The position numbers and the translations under genes are program-made. A model generated the notes under the pieces. It made no database searches. It saw only the letters and a program-made list of their open reading frames with translations, and was not told the origin of the DNA. Of a stretch of DNA of 5,091 nt, positions 1 through 5,091 are shown piece by piece. Origin of the DNA: Aquamicrobium sp. (GTDB taxonomy: Bacteria; Pseudomonadota; Alphaproteobacteria; Rhizobiales; Rhizobiaceae); NCBI GenBank assembly GCA_014860725.1, contig JACZJD010000374.1:1-5091 (forward strand). The letters are read 5' to 3'. The first letter of the stretch is position 1; each line of letters opens with the position of its first letter.

Positions 1-12
1 GGACGTCCGCCC

Positions 13-354
13 GTGCCCACGATCACCCTGCGAATCAAGTTCGAGCCCAAGGGCCATATCGGCCACGGCAAGATCGAGCTTCTCGAACAGATCGCCGCCT
101 TCGGCTCGATCTCGGCCGGCGCGCGCAAGATGAACATGTCCTACAAGCGCGCCTGGGATCTGGTCGAGGAAATGAACGGCATCTTCGGCAAGCCCATGCT
201 GGAGACGCAGAAGGGCGGGCCGGGCGGCGGCGGGGCTCAACTGACGCAGGCGGGGCTCGCCGTCATCTCGCGCTACCGCGCCATCGAGCGCGCCACCGAG
301 GCCGCCGCCGCGCCCCACATCGCCGCGCTGGTGGCCGAAATCGAGAGAAAGTAG
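13..354 (+). CDS. ModE-type N-terminal domain winged-helix regulator, single domain
   Basis: A 113-residue protein resembling the DNA-binding half of ModE, the molybdate-responsive regulator. Residues about 20-58 form the helix-turn-helix, with the family-typical stretch GSISAGARKMNMSYKRAWDL at 31-50. Residues about 61-80 form the wing, with a glycine run (GGPGGGG) followed by AQLTQAG. The C-terminal molybdate-binding (TOBE/MOP) domains of full-length ModE are absent. This stand-alone form is common in alphaproteobacteria and is often annotated simply as a winged-helix or LysR-type protein. It probably binds DNA as a dimer; whether it senses molybdate is unknown, since the ligand domain is missing. 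The start chosen is a GTG. The frame stays open to the window edge only 12 bases upstream, so the true start could lie outside. The GGA at 1-3 could be the end of a ribosome binding site, but this cannot be decided here. Family assignment is firm, target genes unknown. Confidence 0.85.
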   Translation: MPTITLRIKFEPKGHIGHGKIELLEQIAAFGSISAGARKMNMSYKRAWDLVEEMNGIFGKPMLETQKGGPGGGGAQLTQAGLAVISRYRAIERATEAAAAPHIAALVAEIERK

Positions 355-441
355 CGCGTAGCGGAGCCGCCTCTTCGGGTCGCATGCGTCGGCGGGCAGC
401 CGTTCCGGCGAACGCTATCCAGGGCCGGCTCAATCTCTTCA

Positions 442-463
442 GCCGCGTCGATGCGACGCCGGC
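442..463 (+). other. Hairpin in the regulator-hsp20 gap
   Basis: GCCGCGTCG pairs across an ATG loop with CGACGC and GGC, giving nine base pairs with one bulged C at 460. It lies about 90 bases past the ModE-like stop codon and about 30 bases before the hsp20 promoter. No T-run follows, so it is not a convincing intrinsic terminator. It could end or stabilise the upstream transcript. The rest of 355-493 shows nothing I can name. Confidence 0.3.
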
Positions 464-493
464 CGCCGCCGTCCGGCTCCAAACACTCTTGCG

Positions 494-522
494 CTTGAAC
501 TCGAAAAGCCGACCGACCATAT
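494..522 (+). promoter_or_regulatory. Heat-shock (RpoH, sigma-32 type) promoter for hsp20
   Basis: CTTGAA at 494-499 and CCATAT at 517-522 match the sigma-32 elements (CTTGAA, then CCCCATNT). Aligned to the full eight-base -10 element, GACCATAT at 515-522 agrees at the six positions CCATNT, with 15 bases after CTTGAA. A start of transcription near 529-531 is predicted, giving a leader of about 55 bases that begins just before the thermometer hairpins. A sigma-70 reading is weaker: TTGAAC, 17 bases, CATATG matches only three of six at -10. Location directly before a small heat-shock gene supports the RpoH reading. Confidence 0.65.
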
Positions 523-532
523 GATGGATACG

Positions 533-578
533 CGAAGATGCCTTCGGGGTCTTCGTCGCACAGTCGCTCTTCGAGGAC
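533..578 (+). promoter_or_regulatory. ROSE-like RNA thermometer in the hsp20 leader
   Basis: Two hairpins fill the predicted leader. Hairpin I (533-555) pairs CGAAGA with TCTTCG, continues through a U-G pair and a bulged G540, and is capped by a C(UUCG)G tetraloop at 542-547. Hairpin II (563-578) pairs GTC-CTC with GAG-GAC around a TTC loop, leaving G566 bulged. The ribosome binding site GAGGA (573-577) is wholly inside the 3' strand of hairpin II, eight bases before the ATG at 586. The sequence UCGCU at 564-568 fits the UYGCU motif of ROSE elements, in which a conserved G opposite the Shine-Dalgarno is essential for temperature control. ROSE elements are known before rhizobial small heat-shock genes. 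This one is short (two hairpins), so I call it ROSE-like; activity is inferred. Confidence 0.65.
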
Positions 579-585
579 ATGGAAC

Positions 586-1023
586 ATGACCCGCGTCACA
601 CCTTTTTCCAGCCCGCTGCTGCTCGGCTTCGACGCCATCGAGAAGACGCTCGAACGCGTCGCCAAGGGCGGGGACGGCTACCCGCCCTACAGTATCGAGC
701 GCCTGCGGGGCGAGAACGGCGGCGGCGACCCGCGCAGCGATCGCCTGCGCATCACGCTGGCCGTTGCCGGCTTCGCCGAGAGCGATCTCGAGGTCACCAT
801 CGAGGACAGCGAGCTTGTCGTGCGCGGCCGCCAGAACGACGATGCCGAGCGCGAGTTCCTGCATCGCGGCATCGCCGCGCGGCAGTTCCAGCGGGTGTTC
901 GTGCTGGCCGACGGCATGCGGGTCTCCGGCGCCGAGCTGAAGAACGGCCTGCTCGCCATCGACCTCGACCGGCCCGAGCCGGAAAGGCTGGTACGGAAAA
1001 TAAACATTTCGGTGAAAGACTGA
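586..1023 (+). CDS. Hsp20 family small heat-shock protein
   Basis: A cytoplasmic ATP-independent holdase of 145 residues that binds unfolding proteins and passes them to DnaK/ClpB-type refolding machinery. The N-terminal arm is residues 1-50, with the alphaproteobacterial/IbpA-like pattern GFDAIEKTLE and YPPYSIERL. The alpha-crystallin domain spans about 51-135, with RITLAVAGF, LVVRGRQ, HRGIAARQFQRVFVLADG and the conserved AELKNGLLAIDLDRP. The C-terminal I-X-I motif is INI at 139-141, used in oligomer assembly. An earlier in-frame ATG at 538 is rejected because it lies inside the leader hairpin, has no ribosome binding site and adds residues not typical of the family. ATG 586 has GAGGA eight bases upstream. 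Control is predicted to be double: RpoH-type promoter plus thermometer. A DUF1150 gene follows 76 bases downstream, probably in the same operon. Rhizobia often carry several paralogues, so no symbol is given. Confidence 0.95.
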   Translation: MTRVTPFSSPLLLGFDAIEKTLERVAKGGDGYPPYSIERLRGENGGGDPRSDRLRITLAVAGFAESDLEVTIEDSELVVRGRQNDDAEREFLHRGIAARQFQRVFVLADGMRVSGAELKNGLLAIDLDRPEPERLVRKINISVKD

Positions 1024-1042
1024 GTTCCGGCCGCACCGGAAC
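1024..1042 (+). other. Intercistronic hairpin between hsp20 and the DUF1150 gene
   Basis: GTTCCGG (1024-1030) and CCGGAAC (1036-1042) form a perfect 7-bp stem with a 5-base loop, starting at the base right after the hsp20 stop codon. The following bases (GGATAGCTC) are not T-rich, so full termination is unlikely. The position suits a 3' stabiliser or partial attenuator that would keep hsp20 mRNA more abundant than the downstream cistron. Confidence 0.5.
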
Positions 1043-1099
1043 GGATAGCTCTGCTGCGGGCCGGTCTTATGGACGCCCCGCTGAAGCAAGGAGGCTGAC

Positions 1100-1366
1100 A
1101 TGACTGACGACAAGACCATCCTGACGAATGCCCCCCTGACCCCGGCCGAACTGGCGCATCTGGGCGAAGGTTCGCTCGCCTATCTCCGCGAGATCGACAG
1201 CGACGAGCTGGTCGGCAAGTTCCCCGGCATGCCGCATATCGCGCCGGGCACCAAGCTGTGGGCCGTGTTCGCGGCCGACGGCAGGCCGATCATGCTGACC
1301 GACGCGCGCGACAGCGCGCTCGCCGGCGCGCTGCAGAACGACCTGACCCCGGTCAGCATTCACTGA
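1100..1366 (+). CDS. DUF1150 family protein
   Basis: An 88-residue soluble protein with no signal peptide or membrane segment, matching DUF1150, a small family of unknown function largely confined to alphaproteobacteria. Visible family features are LTPAELAHLGEGSLAYLREI (residues about 13-32), a central GMPHIAPGTKLWAVFAADGRPIML-type stretch (about 43-66), and a C-terminal DARDSALAGA helix leading to the PVSIH end. The start is certain: AAGGAGG at 1088-1094, five bases before the ATG. This is a much stronger and unstructured site compared with hsp20, so translation need not be heat-controlled. The gene lies 76 bases after hsp20 on the same strand, and the pairing with hsp20 recurs in rhizobial genomes as I recall it. 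A link to stress or protein quality control is therefore plausible but rests on context alone. Confidence 0.9.
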   Translation: MTDDKTILTNAPLTPAELAHLGEGSLAYLREIDSDELVGKFPGMPHIAPGTKLWAVFAADGRPIMLTDARDSALAGALQNDLTPVSIH

Positions 1367-1379
1367 ACCGGACGTCCGC

Positions 1380-1410
1380 GTGAAAAGGCGGCCCGGCGGC
1401 CGCCTTTCAC
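1380..1410. terminator. Bidirectional intrinsic terminator between DUF1150 gene and ptsN
   Basis: GGCGGCC and GGCCGCC form a 7-bp GC core around a CGGC loop (1394-1397). The stem is extended by GTGAAA on the left and TTTCAC on the right, with one extra A on the left arm. Read on the plus strand, TTT follows the core; on the minus strand, TTTT follows it. It sits 13 bases past the DUF1150 stop and about 30 bases past the ptsN stop, so it can end both convergent transcripts. Confidence 0.75.
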
Positions 1411-1439
1411 AATCCTCGTCCGCGCCGCGAAGCGGCAGA

Positions 1440-1904
1440 TCAGGCCGGATGCGACGCCGGCGCCTGCGCCAGGAAGGTGTGGATGGCGTCGGCCTCGCGC
1501 GTGGCGCGAATCTTGGCGACCGTGTCGGGATCGCGCAGGACGCGGGCGATCCGCGACAGCGCCTTCAGATGATCGGCGCCCGCGCCCTCGGGCGCGAGCA
1601 GCAGGAAGACGAGATCGACCGGCTGGTCGTCGAGCGCCTCGAAGTCGACCGGCGTCTCCAGCCGGGCGAAGATGCCGGTGATGCGGGAGATGCCGGCCAG
1701 CTTGCCGTGCGGGATAGCGATGCCGTTGCCGACCCCGGTCGAGCCCAGCCGCTCGCGCTGGAGGATGGTGTCGAACACCTCGCGCTCCGGCAGGCCGGTG
1801 ACGGCGGCGGCCTTCTCGGCCAGAAGCTGCAGAAGCTGTTTCTTGGAATTGGCCTTCAAGGCCGGCATGACAGCCGAAACCTCGATCAGGTCGCTCAGAT
1901 CCAT
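1440..1904 (-). CDS. ptsN: Nitrogen regulatory phosphotransferase protein EIIA-Ntr (PtsN)
   Basis: The 154-residue terminal phosphoacceptor of the nitrogen PTS (PtsP to NPr to PtsN), a regulatory relay that carries no sugar. Depending on phosphorylation, PtsN in other bacteria controls potassium transport, nitrogen and carbon responses and polyhydroxyalkanoate metabolism. The whole chain is one PTS EIIA type-2 domain: ERLGSTGVGNGIAIPHGKL at residues 51-69 contains the phosphorylated histidine H66, followed by DDQPVDLVFLLLAPEGAGADHLKALSRIARVLRD (about 91-124), the usual C-terminal half. Length is typical. The ATG is preceded by AGGAAGGA (complement of 1915-1922) ten bases upstream. It is the last gene of the rpoN-hpf-ptsN group, 76 bases after hpf. 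I see no strong promoter in that gap, so it is probably read from upstream. A terminator follows at 1380-1410. Confidence 0.96.
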   Translation of the reverse strand: MDLSDLIEVSAVMPALKANSKKQLLQLLAEKAAAVTGLPEREVFDTILQRERLGSTGVGNGIAIPHGKLAGISRITGIFARLETPVDFEALDDQPVDLVFLLLAPEGAGADHLKALSRIARVLRDPDTVAKIRATREADAIHTFLAQAPASHPA

Positions 1905-1942
1905 TTTCAGGTCATCCTTCCTGCTCAGCCCGTTTCCCGCAA

Positions 1943-1961
1943 CGCAAGCCCCCCGCCTGCG
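1943..1961 (-). other. Intercistronic hairpin between hpf and ptsN
   Basis: In the minus-strand RNA, CGCAGGC pairs with GCUUGCG (one G-U pair) around a five-G loop. It is followed by GUUGCGGG rather than a U-run, so it is not a terminator by sequence. It could be an RNA processing or stability element in the hpf-ptsN transcript. Confidence 0.3.
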
Positions 1962-1980
1962 GTTCGGTCGAGAGCGACGG

Positions 1981-2565
1981 CTACCGCTGCCGTGCGGCGG
2001 CCGCCGACGAGGTGTCTATCCAGCCGATATTGCCGTCGGCCCGCCGATAGACGACGTTGACGTGCTCGTTGCCGGCATTGCGGAACACGAAGACAGGGCT
2101 GTCCTTGGTGTCCAGCTCGATGACGGCGGATGCCACCGACATGGTCTTCAGCGCGACGGTGGATTCGGCGACGATGGCCGGGGCGTAGTCCTCCGGCACC
2201 TCCTCGTCCTCCTCGGCGACCGGCGCGACGACGCGGTAGTCGAGGTCGATCCAGTCGGTGGCGGTGGAGACGGGATGCGCCTTCAGCCGGCGCTTGTAGC
2301 GGCGCAGCCGCTTCTCGATGCGCTCGGCGGCGGCGTCGAAGGCGAGCTGCGGGTCCTGCGCCTGGCCGGCGGCCTGCAGCGAGATGCCGGTGTCGAGATG
2401 CACGAGGCAGTCGGCCGAGAAGCGCGAACCTGACTTCTCGACCGTCACCGACCCGCCGTAGCCGCCGTCGAAATACTTGCCGACGGCCTCGTCGATGCGG
2501 CCCTCGATCTTGGAGCGGAAGGCGTCGCCGATCTCCATGTGCTTACCGGAAATGCGCAGGCTCAT
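1981..2565 (-). CDS. hpf: Ribosome hibernation promoting factor, long form (HPF/RaiA family)
   Basis: A 194-residue cytoplasmic protein that binds idle 30S subunits at the decoding centre and, in the long form, pairs 70S ribosomes into inactive 100S dimers during starvation. The N-terminal S30AE domain covers about residues 2-95 (SLRISGKHMEIGDAFRSKI, then the basic helix ERIEKRLRRYKRRLKAH at 81-97 that contacts rRNA). An acidic linker with EEDEEVPED follows at about 118-126. The C-terminal dimerisation domain is about 129-184, with FVFRNAGNEHVNVVYRRADG and GWID. The frame is open upstream to 2745, but ATG 2565 is chosen because the domain begins right there and AAGAAGG (complement of 2576-2582) lies ten bases before it. 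The upstream 252-base gap to rpoN contains a promoter candidate, so hpf may be induced separately. PtsN lies downstream. Confidence 0.95.
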   Translation of the reverse strand: MSLRISGKHMEIGDAFRSKIEGRIDEAVGKYFDGGYGGSVTVEKSGSRFSADCLVHLDTGISLQAAGQAQDPQLAFDAAAERIEKRLRRYKRRLKAHPVSTATDWIDLDYRVVAPVAEEDEEVPEDYAPAIVAESTVALKTMSVASAVIELDTKDSPVFVFRNAGNEHVNVVYRRADGNIGWIDTSSAAAARQR

Positions 2566-2754
2566 GTGAAACTGACCTTCTTTTGTCCAGGTTCTCTTCC
2601 GGGGTTCCGACGGCTGCGAGTTTATACCTGTGGTCGGCACACTCAAGGTTTGCGGCGGTTCCGGCGTCGGCTTCCGGCTACGCCAACAGGCGGCCGCGAC
2701 CCCGCGGCGCCGCTGCGCGATACGCCTTCGGGGCGCCCGGCGCATGCGGCGGGG

Positions 2755-2784
2755 GTTCTAGTCCGTTTCGCATGACGTTGTCAA
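2755..2784 (-). promoter_or_regulatory. Candidate sigma-70 promoter for hpf
   Basis: On the minus strand a perfect TTGACA (complement of 2779-2784) is followed after 18 bases by TAGAAC (complement of 2755-2760), four of six matches to TATAAT. Transcription would start near 2748, leaving a leader of about 180 bases before hpf. It starts only about 35 bases past the rpoN stop. A second -10-like TATAAA lies at 2621-2626, but its nearest -35 candidates (TTGAGT at 14 bases, CTTGAG at 15) are badly spaced. Apart from these and the hairpin at 2799-2815, I see nothing else in 2566-2817. Confidence 0.45.
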
Positions 2785-2798
2785 CGCGACGGTCCGAC

Positions 2799-2815
2799 CC
2801 CCTGTGCGGCAGGGG
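2799..2815 (-). other. Hairpin just after the rpoN stop codon
   Basis: CCCCTG and CAGGGG form a 6-bp perfect stem around a 5-base loop, three bases past the rpoN stop in the minus-strand transcript. No U-run follows (GGUCGGACC), so it is unlikely to terminate fully; a 3' stabiliser or partial terminator before the hpf promoter is possible. Confidence 0.35.
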
Positions 2816-2817
2816 TT

Positions 2818-4332
2818 TCAGGACCGCGCGGCGGCGAGCGCGCGCTTCTCGCGCCGGCGCTGCACCGAGGAGGGAATGTCCATGCCTTCCCGGTACTTGG
2901 CCACGGTGCGCCGGGCGATGTCGATGCCGCTTTTCCTCAGGATGTCCACAATGGCGTCGTCAGAGAGCACGTCGAGCGGCTTCTCCGCCTCGATCAGCGC
3001 GCGGATGCGGTCGCGCACGGCGGCCGAGGAGTGCGCGTCGCCGCCCTCGGCCGAGGCGATGGCCACCGAGAAGAAGTGACGCAGCTCGAAGGCGCCGCGC
3101 GGCGTCATCATGTATTTGTTGGCGGTGACGCGGCTGACGGTCGATTCGTGCATGCCGATGGCCTCGGCCACGTCCTTGAGGTTGAGCGGCTTCAGATGGC
3201 GGATGCCGTGCAGCAGGAAGGCGTCCTGCCGCCGCACGATCTCGCCCGCCACCTTGAGGATGGTGCGGGCGCGCTGGTCGAGGCTGCGGGTCAGCCAGCT
3301 CGCGTTCTGCATGCACTCGGCGAGGAAATCCTTCTCCGCCTGGCTCGAGGCATGCTTCGAGACATGGGCGAAGTAGCTCTGGTTGACGAGCACGCGCGGC
3401 AGCGCGTCGGGGTTGAGCTCCACCGCCCAGCCGCCGTCGCCCGCCTGCCTGACGATCACGTCCGGCACGATGGCGTCGGCCGTGCCGCCGGTGAAGGCCG
3501 CACCCGGGCGCGGGTCGAGGCGGCGGATCTCGGCCATCATGTCGAGGAGGTCGTCGTCGCCGACGCCGCACAGGCGGCGAAGCTGGGCGAAATCGCGCCG
3601 CGCCACCAGATCGAGATGGGCGACCATCGCCTGCATGGCCGGGTCGAAGCGGTCGCGCGCCCGGAGCTGGAGCGCCAGGCACTCGGCGAGGTCGCGCGCG
3701 AACAGGCCGGGCGGATCGAAGGACCGGCACACCGCCAGCACGGCGAGCACGGCTTCCTCGCCGCAGCCGAGCCGTTCGGCGATCTCGGCGGGATCGGACC
3801 GCAGATACCCGGCCTCGTCGAGCGCGTCGGTCAGCTCGCGGGCGATCAGCCTGTCGGCCGGGTCCCTGAAGGCGAAGGCGATCTGCTCGCGGACATGATC
3901 GGCAAGCGTGATGCCGGCGGCCGCGAAGCTGTCGAGATCGACGTCCTCGCCGCCGCCGCCCGCCGCGGCCGACTTCCACTGCGCCGCGAGGTCCGGCCCC
4001 AGCCGCTCGGCCGTGCCGGGATCGTCGGGAAAGACGTTCTCCATCGAGGCATCGAGCCGTTCCGAGATGGTGACGGCGCTGGCGCCGGCGTCCTCGAACA
4101 TGCGGTCGAGGCCGGCGGCGCGGTCCTCGGCCGCCTGTGGCGCCTCGTCGCCGGCGAGGCCGTCCTGCTCGGGCTCGGGACGCTCCAGCAGCGGATTCTT
4201 CTCCACCTCGTCCTCGATAAAGCGCTCCAGCTCGGCATGGGTGAACTGCAGCAGGCGGATCGACTGCATGAGCTGCGGCGTCATCACCAGCGCCTGCGAC
4301 TGGCGCATCTGCAGTTTGGCGCTGAGTGCCAT
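2818..4332 (-). CDS. rpoN: RNA polymerase sigma-54 factor (RpoN)
   Basis: A 504-residue sigma factor that directs RNA polymerase to -24/-12 promoters and needs AAA+ activators (NtrC, NifA, DctD types) to open DNA. It governs nitrogen assimilation and other functions. Region I is residues about 1-50, glutamine- and leucine-rich (QMRQSQALVMTPQLMQSIRL at 9-28), which contacts activators. Region II is an acidic, Ala/Gly-rich linker (about 51-135) including GGGGED. The core-binding domain runs from about 136 to 330. The helix-turn-helix LNLKDVAEAIGMHESTVSRV is at 383-402. The RpoN box ARRTVAKYRE at 473-482 (bases 2887-2916) is perfect and reads the -24 element. Length and motifs are complete. The start is ATG 4332 with a modest GGGAA five bases upstream. 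It has its own promoter at 4380-4408, 136 bases after lptB, so it can be expressed apart from lptB. Confidence 0.98.
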   Translation of the reverse strand: MALSAKLQMRQSQALVMTPQLMQSIRLLQFTHAELERFIEDEVEKNPLLERPEPEQDGLAGDEAPQAAEDRAAGLDRMFEDAGASAVTISERLDASMENVFPDDPGTAERLGPDLAAQWKSAAAGGGGEDVDLDSFAAAGITLADHVREQIAFAFRDPADRLIARELTDALDEAGYLRSDPAEIAERLGCGEEAVLAVLAVCRSFDPPGLFARDLAECLALQLRARDRFDPAMQAMVAHLDLVARRDFAQLRRLCGVGDDDLLDMMAEIRRLDPRPGAAFTGGTADAIVPDVIVRQAGDGGWAVELNPDALPRVLVNQSYFAHVSKHASSQAEKDFLAECMQNASWLTRSLDQRARTILKVAGEIVRRQDAFLLHGIRHLKPLNLKDVAEAIGMHESTVSRVTANKYMMTPRGAFELRHFFSVAIASAEGGDAHSSAAVRDRIRALIEAEKPLDVLSDDAIVDILRKSGIDIARRTVAKYREGMDIPSSVQRRREKRALAAARS

Positions 4333-4379
4333 TGCGGTTCCCGATCCGGCCGCGAGCCCCCTGCCGCAGCGCAGCCCGG

Positions 4380-4408
4380 ATGAAACTGGCCCGGCTTTTG
4401 CTTGTCAA
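4380..4408 (-). promoter_or_regulatory. Sigma-70 promoter for rpoN
   Basis: On the minus strand TTGACA (complement of 4403-4408, six of six) is followed after exactly 17 bases by TTTCAT (complement of 4380-4385, four of six to TATAAT). Transcription should start near 4373, giving a leader of about 40 bases. This is the best housekeeping promoter in the window and lies in the lptB-rpoN gap, so rpoN need not depend on read-through from lptB. Confidence 0.7.
4386..4402 (+). promoter_or_regulatory. Sigma-54 -24/-12 element inside the rpoN promoter, opposite strand
   Basis: The plus strand reads CTGGCCCGGCTTTTGCT, against the consensus YTGGCACG-N4-TTGCW: only the A in GGCACG differs. GG at 4388-4389 and GC at 4400-4401 are separated by exactly ten bases, the spacing sigma-54 requires. 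It occupies precisely the spacer between the rpoN -35 and -10. As a promoter it would start near 4412 and run antisense into lptB, where I see no gene for it to serve. More likely Esigma-54 binds here and blocks rpoN transcription (negative autoregulation, which is reported for rpoN in other Gram-negative bacteria). Function is inferred. Confidence 0.55.
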
Positions 4409-4426
4409 GCGGAGCGGAACAGGATT

Positions 4427-4452
4427 CTTTCGCCGGCTCAGCCGGCGGAAAG
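4427..4452 (-). other. Hairpin in the lptB-rpoN gap
   Basis: In the minus-strand RNA, CUUU-CGCCGGC pairs with GCCGGCG-AAAG around a UGA loop, an 11-bp stem with one bulged C. It begins 17 bases past the lptB stop and lies upstream of the rpoN promoter. The next bases are AAUCCUG, not a U-run, so termination would be partial at best. It may mark the end of the lptB mRNA through processing, or attenuate read-through into rpoN. Confidence 0.5.
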
Positions 4453-4468
4453 CCAACCTATGAACGGA

Positions 4469-5091
<623 letters not shown>

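Noticed and set aside
538..585. N-terminal extension of hsp20 from ATG 538
   Set aside because: The extra 16 residues are Ser/Arg-rich, the codon lies inside leader hairpin I, and the only good ribosome binding site serves ATG 586.
1038..1042. GGAAC resembling the -35 element of an EcfG general-stress promoter, before the DUF1150 gene
   Set aside because: No CGTT element follows at 16-19 bases, and the GGAAC is one arm of the perfect hairpin.
579..1103. Overlapping frame starting at ATG 579, close to the hsp20 ribosome binding site
   Set aside because: It is out of frame with hsp20 and gives an Arg-rich product without domain features; spacing from GAGGA is only one base.
1369..1378. Palindrome CGGACGTCCG, with GGACGTCCGC also at the very start of the window (1-10)
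   Set aside because: Ten bases shared in GC-rich DNA is expected by chance, and there are no target-site or mobile-element signs around either copy.
2566..2745. N-terminal extension of hpf from an upstream ATG at 2745
   Set aside because: The added 60 residues are Arg/Pro-rich and unlike the family; ATG 2565 starts exactly at the conserved domain and has a well-placed AAGAAGG.
3031..4383. Long open frame (450 codons) on the plus strand opposite rpoN
   Set aside because: It mirrors the rpoN codon pattern in GC-rich DNA, with low-complexity Arg/Ala/Gly-rich sequence and no recognisable domain; rpoN on the other strand is unambiguous.

Overview
This window is GC-rich and reads as chromosome from an alphaproteobacterium, most likely Hyphomicrobiales (Rhizobiales). 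Evidence for this is the minus-strand order lptB - rpoN - hpf - ptsN, with a small heat-shock gene and a DUF1150 gene next door. As I recall, this neighbourhood is common in Mesorhizobium, Brucella and Agrobacterium relatives. I cannot fix the genus. Apart from the possibly clipped 5' end of the first gene and the 5'-truncated lptB, every gene looks intact. I see no mobile element, tRNA, rRNA or CRISPR array.

Left part (plus strand, 1-1366): a single-domain ModE-type winged-helix regulator sits at the window edge. After a gap of about 230 bases comes an Hsp20 small heat-shock chaperone, then a DUF1150 protein. The gap carries a heat-shock (RpoH-type) promoter. Between that promoter and the hsp20 start codon are two tight hairpins, the second of which buries the ribosome binding site in the manner of a ROSE RNA thermometer. 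A perfect 7-bp hairpin separates hsp20 from the DUF1150 gene. A hairpin at 1380-1410 then serves as a shared terminator between the two convergent gene sets.

Right part (minus strand, 1440-5091): transcription runs from lptB (ATPase of lipopolysaccharide export, cut by the window end) to rpoN (sigma-54), hpf (long hibernation promoting factor) and ptsN (EIIA-Ntr). RpoN, PtsN and HPF are a conserved group linking nitrogen and nutrient status to transcription and ribosome dormancy. The lptB-rpoN gap holds a near-ideal sigma-70 promoter for rpoN (TTGACA, 17-base spacer, TTTCAT). Exactly inside its spacer, on the opposite strand, is a -24/-12 sigma-54 element with the correct GG-N10-GC spacing, which suggests feedback of sigma-54 on its own gene. 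A second TTGACA element lies upstream of hpf.

The protein genes are conventional. The points worth following up are regulatory: the predicted thermometer at hsp20, the overlapping sigma-70/sigma-54 sites at rpoN, and the intercistronic hairpins.
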